From Saprospiraceae bacterium (GTDB taxonomy: Bacteria > Bacteroidota > Bacteroidia > Chitinophagales > Saprospiraceae), in NCBI GenBank assembly GCA_013002625.1, contig JABDJE010000017.1:1-17136 (forward strand): a stretch of DNA of 17,136 nucleotides, in the 5' to 3' direction. Positions 7,178 through 15,145 of the stretch are shown in pieces. The notes under the pieces were generated by a model. It searched no databases and had not been told where the DNA came from. It was given only the letters and a program-made list of their open reading frames with translations. Position numbers and translations under genes: made by a program. The number at the start of each line of letters is the position of its first letter. Position 1 is the stretch's first letter.

Positions 7178-8710
7178 ATGGATTTTAAAAAACTGATTTC
7201 CCACTGTAAAGAATATGGATTCATATTCCAATCCAGCGAAATTTATGATGGTTTAGCTGCGGTATATGATTATGGTCCTTTGGGGACAGAATTGAAAAAC
7301 AATATCAAGCAATATTGGTGGAAGTCGATGACACAGATGCATCAAAATATTGTAGGTATTGATGCTGCTATTTTTATGCATCCCAAAACATGGAAGGCCT
7401 CGGGACATGTCGATGCTTTTAATGATCCACTCATTGATAATAAGGATTCTAAAAAGCGATACCGTGCAGATCAATTGATTGAAGCTTATGCTGAGAAAAT
7501 TGAAGCGAAGATTAAAAAGGATGTAGATAAAGCTGCCAAAAGATTTGGGGACAGTTTTGATGAACAACAATTTAGAACAACCAATCAACGCATTATTGAT
7601 CGCCAGGTTAAAATCGATTACGCGATTAATACCATGAATGATTTCCTGGCCAAGGAAGATATGGTTGGGTTAAAGAATCTCATTGAAGAATTGGAAATCG
7701 CCTGTCCGGAAAGTGGTTCACGCAATTGGACAGATGTACGCCAATTTAATTTGATGTTTTCAACGCAGCTTGGGAATATCGCAGGCGAGGAGTCTAAGCT
7801 TTATCTAAGACCTGAAACGGCCCAAGGGATCTTTGTTAATTTCCTGAATGTTCAGAAATCATCACGCCAGAAAATTCCATTTGGGATAGCCCAAATTGGA
7901 AAGGCATTTCGAAATGAAATCGTAGCAAGACAATTTATTTTTAGGATGCGCGAGTTCGAGCAAATGGAGATGCAATTTTTTGTACGTCCGGGTGAAGAGC
8001 TAAAGTATTATGACTATTGGAAGTCAACAAGGATGGATTGGCATAAGTCATTGGGAACGCCGTCAGATCATTTGAGGTTTCATGACCATGAAAATCTGGC
8101 CCATTATGCAAATGCTGCGGTTGATATTGAATACCAATATCCATTTGGGTTCAGAGAGTTAGAAGGGATACATTCCAGGACTGATTTCGACTTATCCAAA
8201 CATGAAGAGTTGTCGAAGAAGAAACTCCAGTATTTTGATCCTGAATTAAATGAAAATTATGTGCCTTACGTGGTAGAGACATCTATTGGTGCTGACCGGA
8301 TGTTTTTAGCCCAAATTAGTGAGGCATTACAGGAAGAGACGGTTCCAGATGCTAAGGGTAATGACTCCACCAGAGTAGTCATGAAATTTAATCCAGCCAT
8401 TGCACCTGTAAAAGCAGCGGTGTTACCACTTCTCAAAAATCATGAAGGTCTGGTCAATGCGGCAACGGATCTTTTTGATACAATGAAAACAAGGTTCCAG
8501 TGTCAATACGATGAGAAGGATGCTATCGGACGAAGATATAGAAGACAGGATGCCATCGGGACACCCTACTCGATAACTGTTGATCACCAAACCCTCGAGG
8601 ATAACACCGTTACGATACGCGAAAGAGATAGTTTAAATCAAGAGCGTATTCATAAGGAAGAGGTTCCGGATATGGTGGGGGCAGCAACCAATATCAATAA
8701 ATTGTTGTAA
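7178..8710 (+). CDS. glyS: Glycine--tRNA ligase, single-chain (alpha2) type
   Basis: Class II aminoacyl-tRNA synthetase that charges tRNA-Gly with glycine in the cytoplasm. At 510 residues it is the homodimeric eukaryote/archaea-like form, not the alpha2beta2 GlyQ/GlyS form. The N-terminus has KEYGFIF and EIYDGLAAVYDYGP (21-34), typical of this type. An insertion rich in charged helices spans about 88-175. The core has RPETAQGIFVNF (211-222), motif 2 FRNEIVARQFIFRMREFEQME (244-264) and motif 3 GADRMFLA (371-378), then a C-terminal anticodon-binding domain (about 400-500). Motif 2 reads IVARQF where many relatives have ISPR(N/Q)F (from memory). A HAD phosphatase starts 8 bp downstream and recX overlaps that gene, so the three are probably co-transcribed. 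The symbol glyS is used loosely for this single-chain form. Confidence 0.96.
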   Translation: MDFKKLISHCKEYGFIFQSSEIYDGLAAVYDYGPLGTELKNNIKQYWWKSMTQMHQNIVGIDAAIFMHPKTWKASGHVDAFNDPLIDNKDSKKRYRADQLIEAYAEKIEAKIKKDVDKAAKRFGDSFDEQQFRTTNQRIIDRQVKIDYAINTMNDFLAKEDMVGLKNLIEELEIACPESGSRNWTDVRQFNLMFSTQLGNIAGEESKLYLRPETAQGIFVNFLNVQKSSRQKIPFGIAQIGKAFRNEIVARQFIFRMREFEQMEMQFFVRPGEELKYYDYWKSTRMDWHKSLGTPSDHLRFHDHENLAHYANAAVDIEYQYPFGFRELEGIHSRTDFDLSKHEELSKKKLQYFDPELNENYVPYVVETSIGADRMFLAQISEALQEETVPDAKGNDSTRVVMKFNPAIAPVKAAVLPLLKNHEGLVNAATDLFDTMKTRFQCQYDEKDAIGRRYRRQDAIGTPYSITVDHQTLEDNTVTIRERDSLNQERIHKEEVPDMVGAATNINKLL

Positions 8711-8718
8711 AAGAGTAC

Positions 8719-9366
8719 ATGGTTAATACCATCATATTTGATTTTGGAAATGTATTAATCAATCTGGATTTTGACAGGTGCTTTTCCGCATTTCGGAGAT
8801 TATTGAATGTACAGTGGGGACTGAGAGAGGCCCCCTCGACCATTAATGAAGCGATTATCCAATATGATAAAGGACTGATAACAGATTCAGAGTTTGTTGC
8901 TTCATTTCAAACAATTAATCCTGCAGTGGCATTTCAAGATGTTAAGGACGCCTGGAATTCCTTAATAGCCGACGTACCTGGTTCAAGGTTCAATTTCTTG
9001 AAAGAATTGGGCGATAAATACCGATTGATACTCCTTTCAAATATCAATGCTTTTCATGTAAATAGAGTGCACGAAATTCTGGAAGTTGACCATGGCATTT
9101 TAAACTTTGAAAGCGCATATTTTGATCGGGTATTTTATTCCCATTTAATCGGGAAACGCAAACCCGAGCCAGACATATATGAGTATGTACAAACGGAGCT
9201 TAAACTTGAAGGGGATAAAATTCTATTTATAGATGATTTGGCTGAAAATATTGAAGCAGCCCGCGTATGTGGTTGGCATGGTCAGATCCATGATCCTGCA
9301 GATGATATCGAACTTAAACTCAAGCAATATTTAGAAGCTTTAGAGAACGCTCAGATGCATGACTAA
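8719..9366 (+). CDS. HAD-superfamily hydrolase, YihX-like phosphatase
   Basis: A 215-residue haloacid-dehalogenase-fold protein, probably a cytoplasmic phosphatase for a small phosphorylated metabolite. Motif I is IIFDFGNVLI (5-14) with nucleophile Asp8; the +2 position is Gly10 instead of the usual Asp, as in E. coli YihX (glucose-1-phosphate phosphatase) and its relatives. Motif II is LLSN (105-108), motif III is the Lys in GKRKPEPDIYEY (145-156), and motif IV is FIDDLAENIEAA (170-181) with Asp172 and Asp173. The alpha-helical cap lies between motifs I and II (about 18-88), the C1 type. It starts 8 bp after glyS and overlaps recX by 8 nt (ATGCATGACTAA), which suggests translational coupling. 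The substrate cannot be read from sequence; sugar phosphate is a guess from YihX. Confidence 0.88.
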   Translation: MVNTIIFDFGNVLINLDFDRCFSAFRRLLNVQWGLREAPSTINEAIIQYDKGLITDSEFVASFQTINPAVAFQDVKDAWNSLIADVPGSRFNFLKELGDKYRLILLSNINAFHVNRVHEILEVDHGILNFESAYFDRVFYSHLIGKRKPEPDIYEYVQTELKLEGDKILFIDDLAENIEAARVCGWHGQIHDPADDIELKLKQYLEALENAQMHD

Positions 9367-9835
9367 AGAGATCGCCTTAAATAAAATAAAAAAATACTGT
9401 GCTTATCAGGATCGAAGCCACTTCGAAGTACGCAGCAAATTGTTGACACTTGAGGTCTTTGGGCAAGATTTAGAAGATATCATGCTTACACTTATACAAG
9501 AGAATTATTTGAATGAAGAACGATTTGCAAAGTCATTTATTCGTGGGAAATTCAGAATGAAGCGCTGGGGCAGACAAAAAATAAAACAAGCGCTGTATCA
9601 ACATCAGATAAGTGAATATTGCATGAAACTGGGTATGAAGGAAATTGATGAGCAAGAATATTTGGAGGTCCTGGAATCCATTCTTAAAGATAAATTTCAG
9701 AAAGCACTTCAGAAGCATAATCCTTTGCTTGCAAAAGATGCCGCGATAAAATATGCATCAAATCGAGGATTTGAGCCAGCAATAATTTTTAAGATAATAA
9801 AGGAATTGGAGCTTAGTTCAGATACCCTTTTCTGA
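9359..9835 (+). CDS. recX: Regulatory protein RecX
   Basis: RecX binds RecA filaments and limits recombinase activity. The 158-residue product is all-helical by eye, with the RecX repeats of three-helix bundles. The first repeat has KIKKYCAYQDRSHFEVRSKL (9-28), and the second has LIQENYLNEERFAKSFIRGK (45-64) followed by KRWGRQKIKQAL, the most conserved RecX signature. The third repeat (about 115-153) is more diverged. The start ATG at 9359 lies inside the end of the HAD phosphatase gene, so it is likely coupled to it. recA is not in the window. The 3' end overlaps a convergent hypothetical gene by 23 bp, so no terminator fits between them. Confidence 0.9.
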   Translation: MTKEIALNKIKKYCAYQDRSHFEVRSKLLTLEVFGQDLEDIMLTLIQENYLNEERFAKSFIRGKFRMKRWGRQKIKQALYQHQISEYCMKLGMKEIDEQEYLEVLESILKDKFQKALQKHNPLLAKDAAIKYASNRGFEPAIIFKIIKELELSSDTLF

Positions 9836-10235
9836 AAATAATGCCCTTTTTGGCGTCATAACCTGGTTTGATGCCCCGATGTATCAACGCCTGCTTATAG
9901 TTGTAAGTTCTTGCATCTATGATATACACTTTGCAGCCAATTGCTTTTTCCAGTTCTTTGTGACTGTTTTTCCATAGGTACGCCAACTCATGTGCAGTAG
10001 CATTAAAATCTTTGGACCACTTTTTTGACAATACAACTTCGATTGTAAAAACACCAAAAGAAAAATTGATCAATTTAGAAGACAGACCATACCCCACACG
10101 GTAATACATGTCTGTTTCCATAAAATGTTTTCTGTTTATTTCTTCAATATTCATCGCACAGGTGTGGATGCCAAAACTGTGCCATAAAGCCCTTGATATT
10201 CGAGGAATGATTAATATGTAAAAGGGACTATTCAT
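9813..10235 (-). CDS. Hypothetical protein, 140 residues
   Basis: I do not recognise a family. The product is a mixed alpha/beta, basic soluble protein with no signal peptide or membrane helix. Visible landmarks are a hydrophobic N-terminus (PFYILIIP), a beta-rich centre (LSSKLINFSFGVFTIEVVLS), a helical AHELAYLWKNSHKELEKAIG segment, and a C-terminal strand pair (KVYIIDARTYNYK, then KKGIIFRKGYLN). The start at 10235 is the longest reading; Met28 (MNIEEINRKHF) is a reasonable alternative. It is divergent from the large lipoprotein gene across 45 bp and convergent with recX, overlapping its 3' end by 23 bp. Its composition looks protein-like and it fills what would otherwise be a 400-bp gap, which supports it as a real gene. 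Function unknown. Confidence 0.65.
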   Translation of the reverse strand: MNSPFYILIIPRISRALWHSFGIHTCAMNIEEINRKHFMETDMYYRVGYGLSSKLINFSFGVFTIEVVLSKKWSKDFNATAHELAYLWKNSHKELEKAIGCKVYIIDARTYNYKQALIHRGIKPGYDAKKGIIFRKGYLN

Positions 10236-10251
10236 TACGATAGAATAAAAA

Positions 10252-10272
10252 TTCCGATTATTTTACACGGAA
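10252..10272. promoter_or_regulatory. Short inverted repeat in a divergent intergenic region
   Basis: TTCCG-N11-CGGAA lies in the 45-bp gap between the divergent hypothetical gene and the lipoprotein gene. The arms are 5 bp and the centre-to-centre spacing is 16 bp, compatible with a dimeric regulator site. It could also be chance. No TAnnTTTG promoter box was found on either strand in this gap. Confidence 0.25.
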
Positions 10273-10280
10273 AAACCATA

Positions 10281-13200
10281 ATGCGCTTACTTGTTGTATT
10301 GTTCCTTAGTGTAATTTTTACGTATTCCTGTCAAACCGACCCATCACAGTCAAGTATTGAAAATGACAGGCCAATAGATCCCTGGGTATTCAGATCTGTG
10401 CTGGACAATCAGCCCAGAATGATAACGGCGGCCCTGGACGAAGACCTTTATGTAGCGTATCATACGGCGTCAGGGGCACTGTACAAGGCATGGAAGGGGC
10501 TGGTTAATTTTGAAGGTGCTGTTTATGATGCTGCACATGGTCCTCAACCAACTGCAGTTGGAGATGCATATCTTATCAATAAGTTCGATAATCCATGGAA
10601 GCTGTTGAAAAATGGCAATGAAACAGATGGGGCATTCCAATACGGAGGACATAGGTTCAAGGATGGAGAATTAGAACTGATTTACTATCTGAGAGATGGA
10701 AATACAAGCATTGCTATTTATGAAAATCCAATGGCTAATAGAAATGAGAGAGATCAATTAATGTTGGATCGTAGATTTACTGTAGCCGGGCTGGGTGATG
10801 GATATTCTGTTGAATGGCAAGGTAATATATCTTCTGTCGTAGACAAGTCTCAAGTCTCTTTTGAGGGTGAGATTGAAATTGCAAACGAGCAGACTGTAGA
10901 ATTTGATGGACGGCAGTTTTTGGAGTTTGATGTTAAACTTAATTTTGCAGAAGACGGATCCAAATTACTTTCTACCAAATTAATAGATGCCACCATTCTA
11001 GACCCCAATCTACAGGATGGATTCGATACCAATGACAGTTCATTGCCATTGGGTGCCCAGCTTATTGGTAAAAATGATTGCAAGACATGTCACAATACAA
11101 TTAAACAAACAATTGGCCCTTCATACATGGCCATAGCAAAAAAATATCAGCATACAGAAGAGAATGCGATCATGCTGGCTGGTAAGATCAAGAAAGGAGG
11201 ATCCGGGGTGTGGGGCGAACAAGTTATGACAGCACATCCTGAAATCCTGGACAATGACCTTAAGGAAATGGTGTCATACATATTCAGTCTCGGTGATTTT
11301 GAAGGTGAGGTGGCCGCTACAAGTAATGAAAGCGAAGCGATGATTTCAGCAGAAGAACTTGATGAAAACAATTTGATTCCAGGGGCCATGACGCGCGTTT
11401 TTTCAATACCAAAGGGCTTAGCTAAAATGCCTGGTAATTTGGAATCTAAAAAGCCAATTATGGCGGGAATACTGCCAGAGTTCAATAATATTTCTGGGGG
11501 CGATTTCAGAGAACTTGAAGATGACTTTGCTTTGATTAGCACGGGATATATTTATAATGACAAGGATCAAAACATTGATTTCCGAATTTGGAGTGATGAC
11601 GGCTCCAAGCTCTACCTTCATGGAGATTTAGTCATAGATAACGATGGATTGCATGGTACAGAAATGAAACAGGCCACCGTTAAATTGGCTAAGGGATATC
11701 ATGCATTTAAAGTTGAGTTTTTCCAGGGGAGTGGCGGAAAATTCCTGTCTTTAAATTATAAGCCCGAGGATAGCAACTCCTGGGAGGTTATACCTTCAGA
11801 AATTATTTCACATCACAAAGACGAACAGGCGTATATCGGAAATTTGTCATTGCCAATGTCTGTTGTCACACGAATACCTGGTGATAAATTTCCGGTAGCT
11901 GGTGTTCATCCTTCTTTTGATTTAGCTCAGGCGAGGCCTGTTGATTTTACGCCTAAAGTTGGTGGGATGGATTTTCTTTCAGATGGAAGGTTATTGGTCA
12001 GTACCTGGGATAGGGACGGATCGGTCTATTTATTGGATGGAGTGCAGGGTGATGACCCAGACGCTATTAGCTATAAGGAAATTGCATTTGGTCTGGCAGA
12101 ACCGCTTGGGCTCTGTGTTGTTGACGACAGAATATTTATTGTTCAGAAGCAAGAAATGACCGAATTAATTGATAACGATGGAGATGATATCATTGATGAA
12201 TACAGGACCTTATGCAACGGATGGGGCGTCAGTGCTAATTTCCATGAATTCACCTTTGGATTGACTCATAAAGATGGCTACCTGTATGCAAATCTAGCAA
12301 CAGGCATCTTACCTGGTGGAGCTGGTATGCCTAATCAGCATCCGGATAGAGGATCATCCATCAGGGTATCAATTCAAACCGGAGAATTTGAAATTATTGC
12401 AAATGGGTTACGGACACCAAATGGTGTGGGTATTGGATATGATGGTGATATTTTCATCGCTGATAATCAGGGCGACTGGCTGCCGAGCAGTAAGATCGTA
12501 CATGTAGAAAATGGAGATTGGTTTGGATCGCGGGCAGTTGATTTCGAAGGGACAGCAGAATTTAATGAAAAACCCCCTGTTGTATGGTTGCCACAAGATG
12601 AAATCGGTAATTCGCCGAGCACACCACTTGCACTAAATGTTGGCCCCTATGCCAATCAGATGATTCATGGTGAAGTCACGCATGGTGGTATCAAAAGAGT
12701 TTTCGTAGAAGAAGTTGATGGCCAATTGCAAGGTTGTGTGTTCAGATTCATTCAGGGCTTGGAAGCAGGCGTTAACAGAATTCTGTGGGGTCCAGATGAC
12801 GCCTTATATGTTGGAGGAATTGGTAATCCTGGAAACTGGCAACATACAGGTAAACTTTGGTATGGCTTACAAAGACTTAAATACAATGGGAATTCAGCTT
12901 TTGAAATGTTGAAGATTGAGGCGCAATCGAACGGGATGACTATACATTTTACCGAAGCCTTAAAAGAAGGCGATGGCTGGAACCCGGATGATTATGAAGT
13001 GCGGCAATGGTATTATGAGCCCACTGCAAATTATGGTGGCCCTAAGCTGGACGAGCGCATCCTGGATATTAAATCTGTTAATGTTGGAGAGGATAACAAG
13101 CGTGTATTTCTGGAGTTATCGGATCTGAAGGAAGGACATGTTGTGTATGTGCATCTTAAAAACAACTTTGTAAGTGCTTCTGAAAACTCATTGTGGAGTA

Positions 13201-13925
13201 CAGAAGGGTGGTATACGCTTAATAAAATACCTTCAAATAAGCCTGGTATTATAACCGAGCAAATAGCAGGAGTTGGGATGAACAGTCTAAGTGAAAATGA
13301 AAAGGCAGCAGGATGGGACCTTTTGTTTGATGGAAAATCCCTGGATAAGTTTCATCTTTTCAACAAGACTGAAGGATTTGGAAAGTGGTCAGCTACGGCG
13401 GAAGGTTATCTCCATTTTGATCCAACAAAAGAGGCTGATGGAGGGGATATTGTGACTGACGATGAATATGAAAATTTTGAATTAAATCTTGAGTGGATGA
13501 TCAGCAACTGCGGCAACAGCGGCATTATGTTTAATGTAGTTGAAGACGAAAAATATTGTTGCCCCTATTTAACAGGCCCTGAAATGCAAATCTTGGATAA
13601 TACATGTCATCCGGATACGAAGTACAAAACGCATCGTGCAGGCGATCTGTATGATATGATAGAAACAAAACATATAACCGTTAATCCAGCAGGTGAATGG
13701 AACAAGGTCCGTATTATAATCAATAATGGTGAATCTGAATTTTGGTTGAATGGATACAAAGTGGTCGAGTTCACGATGTTCGATGACAACTGGAATAACA
13801 ATATGATAGCCAATAGTAAATTCAAGGATTGGGAGGACTTTGGTCAATCCCGATCAGGTAAGATTGTCTTACAGGATCATGGCGACAAGGTTTGGTTCCG
13901 TAATTTAAAGATTAAGAGACTCTAG
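10281..13925 (+). CDS. Multidomain lipoprotein: cytochrome c, PA14, sorbosone-DH-like propeller, DUF1080
   Basis: A 1214-residue envelope protein, probably for oxidation and cleavage of a sugar substrate. Residues 1-17 form a lipoprotein signal peptide with lipobox TYSC and lipidated Cys17. Residues about 32-245 are a beta-rich domain beginning DPWVFRSVLDNQPRM, seen (from memory) at the front of similar proteins but without a firm name. A class I cytochrome c spans about 255-338, with heme site CKTCH (267-271) and probable axial Met316 (VMTAHP). A PA14-like domain spans about 365-508. A glucose/sorbosone-dehydrogenase-type beta-propeller spans about 525-870, with a Ca-loop-like DNDGDDIIDE (631-640) and GLRTPNGVGIGYDGDIFIADN (709-729). 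A beta-sandwich linker (about 873-985) leads to a DUF1080/3-keto-disaccharide hydrolase domain (about 1008-1214; NSGIMF, TGPEMQILDN). An MFS transporter follows 22 bp downstream. Domain calls are from motif recognition; cofactor and substrate are not shown. Confidence 0.85.
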   Translation: MRLLVVLFLSVIFTYSCQTDPSQSSIENDRPIDPWVFRSVLDNQPRMITAALDEDLYVAYHTASGALYKAWKGLVNFEGAVYDAAHGPQPTAVGDAYLINKFDNPWKLLKNGNETDGAFQYGGHRFKDGELELIYYLRDGNTSIAIYENPMANRNERDQLMLDRRFTVAGLGDGYSVEWQGNISSVVDKSQVSFEGEIEIANEQTVEFDGRQFLEFDVKLNFAEDGSKLLSTKLIDATILDPNLQDGFDTNDSSLPLGAQLIGKNDCKTCHNTIKQTIGPSYMAIAKKYQHTEENAIMLAGKIKKGGSGVWGEQVMTAHPEILDNDLKEMVSYIFSLGDFEGEVAATSNESEAMISAEELDENNLIPGAMTRVFSIPKGLAKMPGNLESKKPIMAGILPEFNNISGGDFRELEDDFALISTGYIYNDKDQNIDFRIWSDDGSKLYLHGDLVIDNDGLHGTEMKQATVKLAKGYHAFKVEFFQGSGGKFLSLNYKPEDSNSWEVIPSEIISHHKDEQAYIGNLSLPMSVVTRIPGDKFPVAGVHPSFDLAQARPVDFTPKVGGMDFLSDGRLLVSTWDRDGSVYLLDGVQGDDPDAISYKEIAFGLAEPLGLCVVDDRIFIVQKQEMTELIDNDGDDIIDEYRTLCNGWGVSANFHEFTFGLTHKDGYLYANLATGILPGGAGMPNQHPDRGSSIRVSIQTGEFEIIANGLRTPNGVGIGYDGDIFIADNQGDWLPSSKIVHVENGDWFGSRAVDFEGTAEFNEKPPVVWLPQDEIGNSPSTPLALNVGPYANQMIHGEVTHGGIKRVFVEEVDGQLQGCVFRFIQGLEAGVNRILWGPDDALYVGGIGNPGNWQHTGKLWYGLQRLKYNGNSAFEMLKIEAQSNGMTIHFTEALKEGDGWNPDDYEVRQWYYEPTANYGGPKLDERILDIKSVNVGEDNKRVFLELSDLKEGHVVYVHLKNNFVSASENSLWSTEGWYTLNKIPSNKPGIITEQIAGVGMNSLSENEKAAGWDLLFDGKSLDKFHLFNKTEGFGKWSATAEGYLHFDPTKEADGGDIVTDDEYENFELNLEWMISNCGNSGIMFNVVEDEKYCCPYLTGPEMQILDNTCHPDTKYKTHRAGDLYDMIETKHITVNPAGEWNKVRIIINNGESEFWLNGYKVVEFTMFDDNWNNNMIANSKFKDWEDFGQSRSGKIVLQDHGDKVWFRNLKIKRL

Positions 13926-13947
13926 AATAAACGACAAAACACAACTC

Positions 13948-15117
13948 ATGACTACTGTTCAAAAAGGAAGGTTATTTAATGCCAGCTGCGTCGCTTTAAT
14001 TGTTACAGCGATGACTTTTGCAATAAGAGCAAGATTGGAAACTGTATTTGGTCCGGAAGGTGTGGGCTTATCACTTGAGCAAATAGGCTATGCATTCACA
14101 CCCGCATTTTGGGGATTTACATTAGCCATGATAATCGGTGGTCCGCTCGTTGATATCTTGGGCATTAAGCGCATTACACATCTGGCGTTTATAACCCATT
14201 TAATCGGAATTGTCATGACCTTATTTGCCACAGGAATGACTTCTTTATTTGTGGCTACCTTATTTATAGGAATAGGAAACGGGATGGTTGAGGCCGCCTT
14301 AAATCCAATGGTCGCATCTTTGTATCCTGATCAGAAAACAAAAATGTTGAATAGGTTTCATGTTTGGTTTCCCGGAGGAATTGTGATTGGTGCATTTGCC
14401 GGTTACCTGATAATGGATGTGATGGGTTTGAGTTGGCAAATGATGGTTGCCAGCTTATTTATTCCACTGATAATTTATGGTGTAATGTTTATAGGCCAGG
14501 AGTTTCCAGAAACAGAACGTGTTAAAATGGGTGTAAGTAATCAACAAATGTGGAAGAGTATCACAACACCACTTTTTCTGTTTATGGGCTTTTGTATGTT
14601 ACTGACTGCAGCTACAGAACTGGGAACAAATCAGAGAATTGAATCACTGTTAGGTGAGTCAGGAGTTGTGCCATTATTGGTTTTAGCATTTATTAATGGT
14701 ATTATGGCGATTGGTAGGTCAGTAGCTGGTCCTATTGCCCATCGATTAAAACCTTCTGGTATGTTATTGTTCTCTGCGGTATTTTCATTTTTAGGCATCT
14801 GGATGTTTACACAGGTATCGGGCGGGATGACTTTTGTTGCCGCTGCTGTTTTTGCAGTTGGCATTACTTTCTTCTGGCCGACGATGTTATCCTTTATTGC
14901 TGAAAACAAACCAGAGAGTGGTGCGTTAGGACTATCGGTCATGGGTGGATTGGGCATGTTGTCTGTATCAATAGTATTACCGATTATGGGTAAAGTACTG
15001 GATGATGCAACGGGGGTAGAAGCCTTGAAATTAATGTCAATTTTACCAGGCATACTTATTGTTCTATTCGCGGGACTATATTATCATATGCGTAAGAAGA
15101 ATACTGTAAGTGCATAA
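13948..15117 (+). CDS. MFS transporter, probably a sugar permease
   Basis: A 389-residue inner-membrane protein with about 12 hydrophobic segments in two halves, the size and layout of the major facilitator superfamily. The first half contains the loop-2/3-like segment GGPLVDILGIKR, and the cytoplasmic-loop equivalent in the second half is GPIAHRLKPSG. The segment GIGNGMVEAALNPMVASLYPDQKT, with a membrane-embedded Glu and Asn-Pro, resembles the FucP-like sugar:proton symporters. A charged loop around residues 187-200 separates the halves. It starts 22 bp after the cytochrome/DUF1080 lipoprotein, with no terminator between, so it probably imports a sugar made or modified by that protein (inference). 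The antiporter gene starts 28 bp downstream. The specific substrate cannot be assigned. Confidence 0.85.
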   Translation: MTTVQKGRLFNASCVALIVTAMTFAIRARLETVFGPEGVGLSLEQIGYAFTPAFWGFTLAMIIGGPLVDILGIKRITHLAFITHLIGIVMTLFATGMTSLFVATLFIGIGNGMVEAALNPMVASLYPDQKTKMLNRFHVWFPGGIVIGAFAGYLIMDVMGLSWQMMVASLFIPLIIYGVMFIGQEFPETERVKMGVSNQQMWKSITTPLFLFMGFCMLLTAATELGTNQRIESLLGESGVVPLLVLAFINGIMAIGRSVAGPIAHRLKPSGMLLFSAVFSFLGIWMFTQVSGGMTFVAAAVFAVGITFFWPTMLSFIAENKPESGALGLSVMGGLGMLSVSIVLPIMGKVLDDATGVEALKLMSILPGILIVLFAGLYYHMRKKNTVSA

Positions 15118-15145
15118 TTATATAATTTAGGAGCAATTAATTGAT

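Noticed and set aside
10281..13925. The long lipoprotein gene as an assembly fusion of neighbouring genes
   Set aside because: The frame is continuous for 1214 codons with plausible linkers, and each domain boundary falls in a low-complexity or loop region; there is no sign of a missed stop or frameshift.
14631..15053. Minus-strand open frame of 140 codons within the MFS gene
   Set aside because: Antisense to a clear 12-TM transporter; its Pro/Thr/Asn-rich reading is a shadow of hydrophobic codons.
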